Shown here: in pieces, positions 8,582 through 18,427 of the stretch | Layout: each line of letters opens with the position of its first letter | Position numbering within the stretch: the stretch's first letter is position 1 | Assembly (NCBI GenBank): GCA_022562615.1 | Contig: JADFOW010000008.1 | Location: 1 to 33,049 of the forward strand | Direction: 5' to 3' | DNA from: Nitrososphaerota archaeon | Lineage (GTDB): Archaea; Thermoproteota; Nitrososphaeria; Nitrososphaerales; Nitrosopumilaceae | Length of the DNA: 33,049 nucleotides | Translations under genes and position numbers: made by a program | The notes under the pieces: generated by a model | Database searches by the model: none | Told to the model about the DNA's origin: nothing | What the model saw: only the letters and a program-made list of their open reading frames with translations

Positions 8582-8929
8582 ATGCAATATTTTCAAGCTT
8601 TGAAACTTGGACAAAAAAGAGTTGCAGATTCAAGAGAATATCTAAACAAAATTACTGATGGAAAGGCTATGCCTGCACTAGCCTTAAGAGATAACAAAAC
8701 TAATGTCTGGGAGCCTGTAGGGGAGGAAAATTTATACGCGTTTGTTGATGAATCTGCTGGATTTGTTTTGACTGATAAAAGTGGGTACATTCTAGCTTTA
8801 GTTGATAAAAATGGCATCTCAAAATCAATTGTACAGGGAATTACCAAAGAACAAAAAGAAAACTTGGAATTGATGTTCCAATCCGATAATATTGTAGAAT
8901 ATAAGGGCAAAGTAATTCTGCCTGTATAG
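8582..8929 (+). CDS. Hypothetical protein
   Basis: 115-aa ORF; no recognised domain. Confidence 0.55.
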   Translation: MQYFQALKLGQKRVADSREYLNKITDGKAMPALALRDNKTNVWEPVGEENLYAFVDESAGFVLTDKSGYILALVDKNGISKSIVQGITKEQKENLELMFQSDNIVEYKGKVILPV

Positions 8930-8996
8930 ATTAATTAACAAATTTTGTGTTTAAATTTATCCCCAAACCTTTTTGAGGGAAAGTCTATGAAGTTAC

Positions 8997-10223
8997 TTGA
9001 TGAAAAAATATTGTCAAGAAGTTGAGGTTAGTGGCCATTTAATTGACTCTATGATTTTGACAAAAATATTTGATAAAATTATGAACCGTGGAGGAGAATT
9101 TGAGATTTTAGAATTAACTGTAGGTAAAAAGAAAAAAGATTCTAGTTTTGCCAAACTTCTAGTTACTGGAAAAAATGAAAAGCATCTTAAAGAAATTACA
9201 GACGATATTCATAGAGATGGAGCTATACCTCACAATGAAAAACAAGTCAAATTAAAAAAAGCATCAAAAGATATGGTATTGCCTGATAATTTTTACAGTA
9301 CAACAAATAATGATACCTCAATATTTCATAACAACTTATGGATTCAAGTTGAGAATCAGATGATGGACAAGTGTATTGTTGTAAAAAAGAATAGGGCATT
9401 TTGTGTTCCTATCAGAGAGGTAAAAAAAGGCAATCTTGTAGTGATACATGAAATAGGTGTCAAAGTAACACCACCTCAAAGACCAAGAGACACGGCGAAC
9501 ATCTTTGCATTTATGGGAAGCAGTAGTTCTAGCGAAAGACCGACGCAGCATATAGCAAAAAAAGTTGCAGAAGATATAGTTCAAGCAAAGAAAAAAGGTG
9601 GAAAAATTATCCTTGTGGGGGGTCCTGCAATTGTTCACACTGGAGCCGCAAATTCAATGGCAGAATTAATCAGAGGCGGGTATATTTCCGGAGTACTAGC
9701 AGGTAATGCCTTAGCAGTTCATGATATTGAATATGCTACCTTAGGTACGTCGTTAGGGATGTATGTTCATGATGCAACGTTGGCCAAAAGAGGGTATAGA
9801 AACCATATGGACGCTATTAATGCTGTCTTCAAGGCGGGTTCGATTCCTAAAATGGTTCAACAAAAAAAACTCAGAAGTGGTATTTTTTACGAGTGTGTGA
9901 AAAATAAAGTTCCCTTTGTTTTGGCAAGTTCCATTAGAGATGATGGGCCTTTGCCGGATGTAATTACAGATGTTGGCGAAGCTCAAAGAGAGTACAAAAA
10001 AATTCTAAAAGATGCAACTATAGTTATAATGATTTCAACCATGCTTCACTCTATTGCAACAGGAAACATGCTTCCCTCTAATGTCAAAGTAATCGTTATT
10101 GACATTAGCCAACCCACAGTGACAAAATTGATGGATAGAGGAACATGGCAAGCTTTGGGTATAGTGACGGATGTAGGTGCCTTCCTACCCTTAGTATGCC
10201 AAGAGATCAAGAAATTAAAATAA
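8997..10223 (+). CDS. LOR/SDH bifunctional-enzyme-domain protein (TIGR00300-like; archaeal ornithine cyclodeaminase candidate)
   Basis: EVEVSGHLIDSMILTKIFDKIMNRGGEFEILELTVGKKKKDSSFAKLLVTG and VGGPAIVHTGAANSMAELIRGGYISGVLAGNALAVHDIE match the family as I know it. Confidence 0.85.
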   Translation: MMKKYCQEVEVSGHLIDSMILTKIFDKIMNRGGEFEILELTVGKKKKDSSFAKLLVTGKNEKHLKEITDDIHRDGAIPHNEKQVKLKKASKDMVLPDNFYSTTNNDTSIFHNNLWIQVENQMMDKCIVVKKNRAFCVPIREVKKGNLVVIHEIGVKVTPPQRPRDTANIFAFMGSSSSSERPTQHIAKKVAEDIVQAKKKGGKIILVGGPAIVHTGAANSMAELIRGGYISGVLAGNALAVHDIEYATLGTSLGMYVHDATLAKRGYRNHMDAINAVFKAGSIPKMVQQKKLRSGIFYECVKNKVPFVLASSIRDDGPLPDVITDVGEAQREYKKILKDATIVIMISTMLHSIATGNMLPSNVKVIVIDISQPTVTKLMDRGTWQALGIVTDVGAFLPLVCQEIKKLK

Positions 10224-11021
10224 TTAGCCTATTGTTTGTAATCTAGGATGTAATACCTGATACCCATTTTCATTGAATCGTATTGGATATGTTTGTTCGC
10301 TGTGTTTTGTTCCTCTCATTTTAATGACTTGGATGGATCTTTCCATAGTATTGGTTCTTTGAACATGATTTAAAATCACTATTCCTGATGCAGCGTACCA
10401 TTCTGGAGGTGTTCTAGAATCTAAAGTCTCTGAGATAAAAATCGAGGTACATTTTTTTTCATCTAAAGCATGAATCATCTTTTGAATACCTTGGCGGGTA
10501 TTGAATTGATTAGCATATTGCATGCTTAAAACAGAAAGTGAATCTACAACAAGACGTTTTGCGTGAATTTTTTTTATGCCTCGCAAAATCAATTGAGTTA
10601 GATGTGTAAAAGGAAAAGGCTCTGAATTATACAAAAGACCTCCGGAATCAGATACATCATCGTTCATTTTGAATGGTCTAGCATCAATAATCATAATTTT
10701 TTCTTTCTCAATTAATTTTTCAATATCCCACCCGTAACCTCTAAAATCACTGATTAATTCTTGTGGACTTTGTGTTAGGGTTACAAATAATCCCGGCTCT
10801 TCAAAGTCAGATGCACCATTATAAAGAAATTGCATCCCAAATGTGGATTTTCCACTTCCAGACTCTCCTGATAAGACGATTGTTTTTCCTTCTTTCAACC
10901 CTCCATCCACAATCAAATCAAATCCAGGAATTCCTGTTCGTATCTTTAATTCTGAATTATTCACAATAAAAAGCAGATAATTTTCTATATAAAGAGGTGT
11001 GAGTTTATCTGATATACACAT
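10224..11021 (-). CDS. Single-domain KaiC-like RecA-superfamily ATPase
   Basis: RTGIPGFDLIVDGGLKEGKTIVLSGESGSGKSTFGMQFLYNGA (Walker A); LVVDSLSVLSM (Walker B); a GTG start at 10964 (VNNSELKIRTGIPGFD) may be the true start. Confidence 0.88.
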   Translation of the reverse strand: MCISDKLTPLYIENYLLFIVNNSELKIRTGIPGFDLIVDGGLKEGKTIVLSGESGSGKSTFGMQFLYNGASDFEEPGLFVTLTQSPQELISDFRGYGWDIEKLIEKEKIMIIDARPFKMNDDVSDSGGLLYNSEPFPFTHLTQLILRGIKKIHAKRLVVDSLSVLSMQYANQFNTRQGIQKMIHALDEKKCTSIFISETLDSRTPPEWYAASGIVILNHVQRTNTMERSIQVIKMRGTKHSEQTYPIRFNENGYQVLHPRLQTIG

Positions 11022-11044
11022 ACAGGAATGTTACTAAATTATAA

Positions 11045-11899
11045 CTAAAGTGGAATTGATTTTGACTTTGACCACAATAAATCAAATAATAATTTCTTGG
11101 AATAAATCATTGCACTTGAATTTGTCCACATTGCAGTAATGTTTTCTTTTCCAGATTCAGAATTTTTCATAAAGAATAAAATCTCTTCGTTGTCTTTTAT
11201 TACAAAACAAATATCACCATTTGTATTTGCAGGAATTTTTTTGACCTTAGTTCTATCTATATCATCAAAGACATAAAGTGTTCTTGTTGAGGAATTTGTT
11301 AGAATCTTTAATTCAAGGTCCGATTTGTCTAGGGGTTCTAGAAAGTTTGCATGATAAAACTTGAGGAAGTCTTTTTCATTTCCAATTAGCTGGAATTCAT
11401 TTTTGGTGTTTATTATCATGTCATTGATTTTACCATAAATTTGATTCTCACCTTGCAACATTTGAAATTTATCCTCTTTTGCCACATCAGGTTCATTGTG
11501 ATAATTTGGAATTGAATTCCAAAGTTTAGTTAACTCTTCTTCTTGTTTTTCTAATTTTTTAATTCGTTCTTTTTCCGTATTAACCATTGATTTTATCGCT
11601 TTGGATAATGGTAAAGCTGAAAATTTAATTGGGTGCTGAAACGTGGCAGATGCAATACCCTTGTTTTGAAGAGTTGTGAGAAGATGATAAGTTTCAGTTC
11701 TTGGTAGTTTTAATGCTCTACAAACCTCAGGTGCAGTCTTGGAACCATATTTTCCTAAAAATATGTATACCTTACATTGATTTGCGGTCAAACCAAATTT
11801 TGAAAATTGCTCTTGCAATTGATCAATGGATTGCTTATGTTCATAGGTTCGTGAATCCGGATCATTTTCAAATATTGTTGTTTGATTAGTCTCAGCCAA
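11045..11899 (-). CDS. TrmB-family transcriptional regulator (full length)
   Basis: FGLTANQCKVYIFLGKYGSKTAPEVCRALKLPRTETYHLLTTLQNKGIASATFQHPIKFSAL is a TrmB winged helix followed by a C-terminal domain. Confidence 0.88.
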   Translation of the reverse strand: MAETNQTTIFENDPDSRTYEHKQSIDQLQEQFSKFGLTANQCKVYIFLGKYGSKTAPEVCRALKLPRTETYHLLTTLQNKGIASATFQHPIKFSALPLSKAIKSMVNTEKERIKKLEKQEEELTKLWNSIPNYHNEPDVAKEDKFQMLQGENQIYGKINDMIINTKNEFQLIGNEKDFLKFYHANFLEPLDKSDLELKILTNSSTRTLYVFDDIDRTKVKKIPANTNGDICFVIKDNEEILFFMKNSESGKENITAMWTNSSAMIYSKKLLFDLLWSKSKSIPL

Positions 11900-12070
11900 T
11901 TTTTTTACTCCTAGGGCAGTCCAACAAAATTGGTTGTTTTAGACGGATCAGGTCAATTAGCTTTGATTGTTCTGATCGCATTGTTAATCTTTGTTTTAAA
12001 ATTGAGTTAAATTTTAAGCCTAGAATAATCAAATTAGAAATGGTTATGCTCTTTTTTGTAATTTTTTGCA

Positions 12071-12625
12071 TTATTCACACCCCACAGTTAAGATCGATTT
12101 GAAGGAAAATTTTTCGTGTTTTAATTGGGTTTTAATGAAGGCTAACTCATATGGCCCCTCATGCTGCTCATAACCTATGCCCGCCAATTCCTTTTTAATT
12201 CCTGATTTCATTAATTGTTCAAGACTGTCCCTTGTTTTCTTTAATCTTTCAGATTCGACCTTCATCTCCTCTAATGATTTAAAATACAGTTCCAGTTCAC
12301 CACGAGTTCCTACTCCGTTGTAAAGATGTAAATTTTCATAATCTATCCAGTTTTCTAATTGTCCTTTTTTTGATTTTTTCTTTTTATTTGTAGTTTTTTT
12401 GTTTTTAGAATTTTTATTTTCTGTTTTTTTATCTTTAGAATTTTCTGGATTTAATTTATTTTTTAAATCAGATAGTTCCTCAGAATTATTTTTTTCACCT
12501 TCTCGTATTTTGTCTCCTATTAATTTTGATTGTAGGTCAATTTTGTTGGTTAGTTCCTTAGCTTGCTTATCAATTGATTCTTGTAATTCTTGAATTGAAT
12601 TAAAACGAAAAATTTTTTGATACAA
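12071..12625 (-). CDS. Lysine-rich coiled-coil hypothetical protein
   Basis: 184-aa ORF with low-complexity KKTENKNSKNKKTTNKKKKSKK; 2 bp from the upstream ORF. Confidence 0.55.
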   Translation of the reverse strand: MYQKIFRFNSIQELQESIDKQAKELTNKIDLQSKLIGDKIREGEKNNSEELSDLKNKLNPENSKDKKTENKNSKNKKTTNKKKKSKKGQLENWIDYENLHLYNGVGTRGELELYFKSLEEMKVESERLKKTRDSLEQLMKSGIKKELAGIGYEQHEGPYELAFIKTQLKHEKFSFKSILTVGCE

Positions 12626-12627
12626 AT

Positions 12628-13188
12628 CTATGAAGTCTCTTTTGTCTTTGGAGTTTCTAAAGCATTTTGTTTTTCCATGTTTTGATTTAAATTATTTGAA
12701 GAGTCTTGGTTAGAAGAATCAAGTGAAAGTTCTGATTTCGTACTTTCTGAATTTATTTTTTCGATTTTTTCTAATTTTTTAGTTACAGCCTTTAAGAATG
12801 TTATATTTTGATTTTGAATAACCTTTTCTTTTTTACATAATTCAATTATTGGCATAATTGAATTTTTTAGAATTTTAGATATTTGCTTAGTTGAAAATTC
12901 ATCTAATCTTTTTTGCTCAATTTTTCCGTTGGCTCTTTTAATTACAATGTCCAACGAAGGTGTTAAAGTGATTTTTGCATCATCTTGTTCGTTGAATATG
13001 TTCACTGGTAAATCTACTGAAAATCCTAGAAATTCGGTGATTACCTTCAAAGAATTGTACAGTTCGTCAATTACATTTCCCTTTTCACTTTCTAACTCGT
13101 AAATTTGTACAGATTCGTCCACCAGTAAATCGGTGGTTTTTAACACCTCATCAAATTCCTTAATATCAACCTCAGGGCTGGGTTCCAT
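12628..13188 (-). CDS. Hypothetical protein with acidic/Ser-Asn-rich tail
   Basis: 186-aa ORF; C-terminus SELSLDSSNQDSSNNLNQNMEKQNALETPKTKETS. Confidence 0.55.
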   Translation of the reverse strand: MEPSPEVDIKEFDEVLKTTDLLVDESVQIYELESEKGNVIDELYNSLKVITEFLGFSVDLPVNIFNEQDDAKITLTPSLDIVIKRANGKIEQKRLDEFSTKQISKILKNSIMPIIELCKKEKVIQNQNITFLKAVTKKLEKIEKINSESTKSELSLDSSNQDSSNNLNQNMEKQNALETPKTKETS

Positions 13189-13251
13189 TGCAATAAAAAA
13201 TCATTATTTGATAATGAGGATGGGTGTGTAAGTTTATGTTACAAACATCTC

Positions 13252-15699
13252 TTAAATGACTCTAACGATACCAACCAGACTAGTCTGAAGGAAAATTTGG
13301 CCCGCTGAATCATAACCGTCTAGGAATACGTACATTCGATATCTTCCTTCAGGAATTAGGTCACTAGAGGTATTTCCTGGCTGCGATCGAGGTTTTTCAA
13401 ATTCAAATGTACCCGTAGTTCCTGAAGGGATAACTGGACTATCTTGATTAGGTCCAAGAGATGCTGAACCAGAACCAATTATGAATGAAGCATAAGGTGT
13501 ACCCGTTAATTCATCTTCAAAAACGACCCGGCTCTGATATTTAATCCAATTATCTCTGGGACTGGGATTAAAAATACTAATTTCTCCTTTGGCTGAATTA
13601 TCATATGTCGCATAACCTGAAAATGCTCTGTCTGGATTAGGGGTTTGAAGGAAACTACTACCCAGACCAGAGACAACAGATACATCATCTATTATCATTT
13701 TCATATTCAAATTACCTACACTTTTAGGAACATACGTCATGTTTATCATCAATCTTTCTCCCAACCCAACAACTCTTTCCTCAGTTGTAATTGCCGTAAA
13801 ATTAAACTGTCCCCAAATATCGGCAACCGGTGCAGAATATTCTCCAAAATCACTTGCATAGGGAATAGGAAAACTCAAAGTTTGTGAGATAGTTTTGTTT
13901 GAAAGCCCCAGATCAGTTCCAAACTCATCAACAATTCTTAAATCAAAATCCAAAAGATGACTGCTAGTTCCATAATTAGTATTGAAAAGATCAGTTACTT
14001 CTTGTTCTGCACTTTCAATTAATCCATAATCATCCCAATGAATTATATCATCAATTAATCCATTAAATCCATCTGTTCCACTTGCATCGCTTGCCCCAAT
14101 GAAAATACTTCCTTGAAGTGCAATGGCACTATTTCCACCATTTGTGTCTGAATCTCTCAGTAATCCATCAACGTACAAATCACAATCATTGTCACCCGGC
14201 ATTATTGCGACAAAATGATGCCATGAATCATCCTTATAGTTTACAGTACTAGTGCAAGTAGCAATAGTTGAACCTGTATCTAGCTGAAAGACCAAATGTC
14301 CGTTTTGATTTAAAAATATTTGATATGATTTTTGCCCATTGTTAGTATCACCAAAATATATCATCTGGTTACTTGCAGGACCAGAGCTATATGCGTAAAA
14401 CCATCCAGAGGTTGAAGCCGGACTATCGTCAAGATCATTATAGTTGTTAGTCAGTATCGATGCAAATTGATTTCCTGAAAATTCATATGCTCCTGCTCCG
14501 TGATGAGCTGTGCCATTCCATTGAGGTCTATTTGGACTTGTTCCCAAAGTCATAATTGTATTTCCAGTAGAATCTAAAGGTGAATCAAGGTCGCTTTCAA
14601 AGTGATATGACATAGTTTCACTGTTCGAACCAGTATGCATCAAACTTTCAGGCATTGGGCTGCTGATATATCTAAGAGTGGCATTCCAGCTCCCAGCCGG
14701 AATATTGATTGTTACATTACTGTCGGTATTTGTATAAAATACTGCATTTGTTAAGCTAAAATCAATTATTTCTCCTGAATCATTTTCCGGAGAAGAAGCC
14801 CACATTTGCCGCTCCCCTATAGCATCAATGGTTTCTTTATGGAATAATAAAACATTTTGGGATATCAATCCTGAGGTTAATATGCCGCTTGACAAGGAAG
14901 TGGTGCTTTGTTCTGCAGTTTCAATTTTTTGAACCTCCACATTTTTTGTTACAGTATTTCCTGGAACTCCATTTAGAATACTTGCCTCAAACCTAACTTT
15001 GTCTCCATCATCTCCAGATATTCTGTATGTCCATTCAAAAATAACAGTATTACCTTTTTCTAACACCGCATGTGGTTCTGGTGTTGTGCCTTCAAATTCT
15101 GCTAGCGCTCCAAAAGAAATTACGTTCAGTACTGGCTGAATATTTGTATAAATCGTGCTTTGTGTAGAATTGTTTGTTACAGATAGCAGAATTGTAGATA
15201 TAAAATTGGTTGGAACCTCCTCAGGCAATGCAAATAATTGTAAATGTAGTGGCTCAGTTGAGGCATTTACGGAAAATTCTTTTGTGGTTCCTCTATCTGT
15301 AACCAATTTCAGTTTGTACGATTGTGTTTCTAAAGCAATAAAAGGCACATCTTTGAGAATATCCTCAATAGTATTTCCTGTAGTGACAGTATTGTTTAAA
15401 TCAAATTTATAGACTTGATCTACACCAGTTACATTTTCTACCCATAATCTTGCAAAAGTTACTGGGATATCTCCAGAGTTATATATGTCTAAATTAATCT
15501 TGTTGTTTTCTATTGTTAATTTTGATATATCAAAAGATTCTTTTTTTCTGTTTTCTCTTTCTTGGGCAACCGCAAAAACATTTTCTGAAAAATTTTCAAA
15601 TAAATTCATGGTATATGTCAGATAACTAGCAGCAGTAATGATAACAATAAGGAAAAAAACTCCACCAACAATAGTAGTTAGCGCTCTTCTTTGTTTCAT
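13252..15699 (-). CDS. Pilin-like/adhesin protein: class III signal peptide plus LamG-like (ConA-like) domain
   Basis: N-terminus MKQRRALTTIVGGVFFLIVIITAASYLTYTM; central HHGAGAYEFSGNQFASIL...SGWFYA...WHHFVAIMPGDNDCDLYVDGLL...FNGLIDDIIHWD is LamG-like. Confidence 0.8.
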   Translation of the reverse strand: MKQRRALTTIVGGVFFLIVIITAASYLTYTMNLFENFSENVFAVAQERENRKKESFDISKLTIENNKINLDIYNSGDIPVTFARLWVENVTGVDQVYKFDLNNTVTTGNTIEDILKDVPFIALETQSYKLKLVTDRGTTKEFSVNASTEPLHLQLFALPEEVPTNFISTILLSVTNNSTQSTIYTNIQPVLNVISFGALAEFEGTTPEPHAVLEKGNTVIFEWTYRISGDDGDKVRFEASILNGVPGNTVTKNVEVQKIETAEQSTTSLSSGILTSGLISQNVLLFHKETIDAIGERQMWASSPENDSGEIIDFSLTNAVFYTNTDSNVTINIPAGSWNATLRYISSPMPESLMHTGSNSETMSYHFESDLDSPLDSTGNTIMTLGTSPNRPQWNGTAHHGAGAYEFSGNQFASILTNNYNDLDDSPASTSGWFYAYSSGPASNQMIYFGDTNNGQKSYQIFLNQNGHLVFQLDTGSTIATCTSTVNYKDDSWHHFVAIMPGDNDCDLYVDGLLRDSDTNGGNSAIALQGSIFIGASDASGTDGFNGLIDDIIHWDDYGLIESAEQEVTDLFNTNYGTSSHLLDFDLRIVDEFGTDLGLSNKTISQTLSFPIPYASDFGEYSAPVADIWGQFNFTAITTEERVVGLGERLMINMTYVPKSVGNLNMKMIIDDVSVVSGLGSSFLQTPNPDRAFSGYATYDNSAKGEISIFNPSPRDNWIKYQSRVVFEDELTGTPYASFIIGSGSASLGPNQDSPVIPSGTTGTFEFEKPRSQPGNTSSDLIPEGRYRMYVFLDGYDSAGQIFLQTSLVGIVRVI

Positions 15700-16148
15700 G
15701 GCCCCATAACATAATCTTGATAGAGCACACCTTTTTCAGTAGTGATTGTAATCTTGATAGGATCGGTAGTTGTCCAATTATATGTGATTTCAGTTGAGAA
15801 ATCATCGTTGCGTGCCATTCCACCATCGGTAATAAGCAAGTCAGTTTTATCGACAGAGTTGTCTAGAGTTATTTTTGTTACATTTAAGCCAACATTTCCA
15901 ACATTACTCAATGTCACATTAATGAATCTGCTTGACGTTTCGTTGCCAAACCAAACGTGTTCAATCACTAAAAATTCATTTAACTTGTTTACTCCTTCTG
16001 AATAAACTGCAGTAATTTCATTTTGTTCAGCCGCAAATATGCTGTTAGACCAAGCAACCAACACACTTCCCATAATAGCTACTGCAGAAAGTAAAATTCC
16101 AGTTGACACTACAGTAGCTAACGCTCTTCTTTTGGCATGCTTAACCAT
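15696..16148 (-). CDS. Minor pilin/archaellin-like protein
   Basis: MVKHAKRRALATVVSTGILLSAVAIMGSVLVAWSNSIFAAEQNEI class III signal; 4-bp ATGA overlap with the adhesin gene. Confidence 0.82.
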   Translation of the reverse strand: MVKHAKRRALATVVSTGILLSAVAIMGSVLVAWSNSIFAAEQNEITAVYSEGVNKLNEFLVIEHVWFGNETSSRFINVTLSNVGNVGLNVTKITLDNSVDKTDLLITDGGMARNDDFSTEITYNWTTTDPIKITITTEKGVLYQDYVMGP

Positions 16149-16223
16149 ATAAAAAAAACAAAAAATTCAATATTATCAATCGAGGTGTATTTTCAAAAAC
16201 TAACATTACACCAAATAATACGC

Positions 16224-17060
16224 TCAATTATGCCCGAAACAGTCTTTGCCGCAAGCTGGGCATAAATTATTGTCTGATTTTTCGCTAAACAATCCTATTT
16301 GGTTTGAGATTCCAAATGCAAAGATTGCATATGTCCATAGGAATAGAACTTCTGCAAGATGTCCAGGGTAGTAAATATTTTGAAGGGACAAAAATAGAAT
16401 ACTATTATCCCCTATTATTTGGGTAATTATTCCTAAACATAGAAGAGATATCATAAAATTTACCCCGCCTTTAAAAAACAAAATAACACCAATCAGGGCA
16501 GGAATTAAAATAATTGAATCTAAAATTGGATAAGCAAGTAGTATTAGTAAATTGCCTGTCATCAAATCTGCTTCAGAATCCATAATCATCATTACAGATG
16601 GAATTAAAAGAGAAATTGAGATTATAGATATTAAAATTACTAGTTTTTTTGGAATTAGTCTGGTAAATGGTTTTATATAAAAAACAAGAGATGCAAAGAA
16701 TAATTGATATCCAGTAATATAGAAAAAATCATCAGCGTATTCCCATACCTCAGCACCTAACACAACACTGTATAATACATCTACAGTTTCGGCACAAAAC
16801 CAATATGCCGAAAACAACATAAACAAAATCCAGGCCTTTCCATGATTACCCTTTAGCCCATATTTTGAAACCATGAAAACTGAAAAAAACATTAAAACCC
16901 CAGAAAGAATAATTGAAACCCAATTTGTAACATGAGCGGCAATATCTTGCCCTGCAAAATTCGCCAGTAGAACAAGCGAAGTTATTCCCAATAAAGTAAA
17001 AAGAAGATAGTCTTGTACCTTGAATCTTTGATAGAATAATTGCAACTGCTTACCTCGCAA
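16224..17060 (-). CDS. Polytopic membrane protein with C-terminal CPxCGxxC
   Basis: About seven hydrophobic segments; C-terminus SEKSDNNLCPACGKDCFGHN; 11-bp overlap with the MoxR-like gene. Confidence 0.7.
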   Translation of the reverse strand: MRGKQLQLFYQRFKVQDYLLFTLLGITSLVLLANFAGQDIAAHVTNWVSIILSGVLMFFSVFMVSKYGLKGNHGKAWILFMLFSAYWFCAETVDVLYSVVLGAEVWEYADDFFYITGYQLFFASLVFYIKPFTRLIPKKLVILISIISISLLIPSVMMIMDSEADLMTGNLLILLAYPILDSIILIPALIGVILFFKGGVNFMISLLCLGIITQIIGDNSILFLSLQNIYYPGHLAEVLFLWTYAIFAFGISNQIGLFSEKSDNNLCPACGKDCFGHN

Positions 17061-18336
17061 TTAGGTCAAGAAATTCTTTTACAGGTATGGATGCAGACAT
17101 GTTATCAAGATTTTTCTTAATAGCATCTACAATAGTAACATGTGCTTTTCCATAGATGTCTTTTAGAATTCTACTTAAGAATTCTGGTTCCTCATAACAA
17201 TCAGCAAGAGTTCGATTATAATCTTCCATCAATCTTTGTTTTACTTTATTTAAATCAGGCTTTCCAATTTCCAGCAATGATTTCTCAATTGCCGCAATGA
17301 TCAAAACCTTTGGGTCATCACTTGTTTGAGTTATTCCCCAGTCAACTGATTTTATAATTTTTCTTACGTCTTCTTGAACTTCAAAATCATCACTTGTCAT
17401 TGCCACAAGAGTTTCATTTGCAGAGTCTATTGGAGATGCACCATCAGCAATTATTCGTGCCCAATTTGCCAAATCGCCCACAGACGGACCATATGGCAAG
17501 TCTCCGTTTTTGTATTCTTGGCGCAATTTAGCTGCCACTTCTACAATATTTGCTGCAGTTTCACGTGGAATTTCCGCTCTTTCCATAAGTAAATTTATTT
17601 CTTTTTCATCAATGTGGTTATCCACACTCATATAATCAAAATTTAGCCAAACACTCATTCTTCTTCTAAATGCAGCATTAAGAGGTTTAGTGCCAGTAAA
17701 TTCTGCTGAAAAAGGGTTCATACTAATAATCATGTATGCATCTTTGTGTCGATCGATAAGCTCATTATCTTTTTCATTTAATACCATGTGGCCCCTTGCA
17801 TCCAAAATAGGATTTAGTTTTGTTGCTACATCTTGCTTCATCATGTTTGCTTCATCAAGATAGAGTATTCCTCCGTATCTACACCAGGAAGTAATTATTC
17901 CATCAATCCAGTTTTCTTTTCCCAATCCAATATATCGTCCAAACAGGTCGTATGCAGATGTTTGTAAACCACAGTTGATTTCCCATAATGGAAGTTGTGT
18001 TAATTCTGCTACCAAATAGATAATATGGGTTTTACCAGTACCACTAGGTCCAATTAATGCACATTGTTTGAAGTACCCAAGTGCTCTTACAATTCGTTCT
18101 ACATAGTTTTCCCCCTTGTCATAGTAAGGTGGGGTATCAGTAGGAATCAACTCTTGCATGTCAGTTGGGAAATTAAAATTATCTGGATTAATGTATTTTT
18201 TTATATCATATTGGTGTAATTTTGATGAATCTGTTTTCTTATTTTTTGAAAAATTGATTTTTAAACTAAAGGACTCACTTTCAATTCTAGATGTTTGAAG
18301 ATTCTTTACATTACCCTCAGATGAACCTGAAACCAT
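17050..18336 (-). CDS. MoxR/CbbQ-type (AAA_5-like) AAA+ ATPase with C-terminal extension
   Basis: Walker A GPSGTGKTHI; Walker B GGILYLDEANMM; sensor region YMIISMNPF; AFRRRM arginine motif. Confidence 0.9.
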   Translation of the reverse strand: MVSGSSEGNVKNLQTSRIESESFSLKINFSKNKKTDSSKLHQYDIKKYINPDNFNFPTDMQELIPTDTPPYYDKGENYVERIVRALGYFKQCALIGPSGTGKTHIIYLVAELTQLPLWEINCGLQTSAYDLFGRYIGLGKENWIDGIITSWCRYGGILYLDEANMMKQDVATKLNPILDARGHMVLNEKDNELIDRHKDAYMIISMNPFSAEFTGTKPLNAAFRRRMSVWLNFDYMSVDNHIDEKEINLLMERAEIPRETAANIVEVAAKLRQEYKNGDLPYGPSVGDLANWARIIADGASPIDSANETLVAMTSDDFEVQEDVRKIIKSVDWGITQTSDDPKVLIIAAIEKSLLEIGKPDLNKVKQRLMEDYNRTLADCYEEPEFLSRILKDIYGKAHVTIVDAIKKNLDNMSASIPVKEFLDLIAR

Positions 18337-18427
18337 AAAATGTAGTGATTCTAAATGTGTTAAACAAAAGAGATGTAATGTTGTACTACAGACAGGCTGT
18401 TAATTATCAACAATTTAGATATTATTC

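Noticed and set aside
9336-9986. Two - strand ORFs (9336..9638 and 9753..9986)
   Set aside because: Both lie antisense inside the LOR/SDH-family gene with no recognisable domain.
10224-11021. Calling the KaiC-like protein ArlH
   Set aside because: Walker motifs alone do not distinguish ArlH from other KaiC-like proteins, and it is far from and opposite in strand to the ATPase/platform genes.
13506-15826. ORFs 13506..13688, 13645..13887, 15155..15412 and 15626..15826
   Set aside because: Shadow or alternate-frame ORFs within the adhesin and pilin genes.
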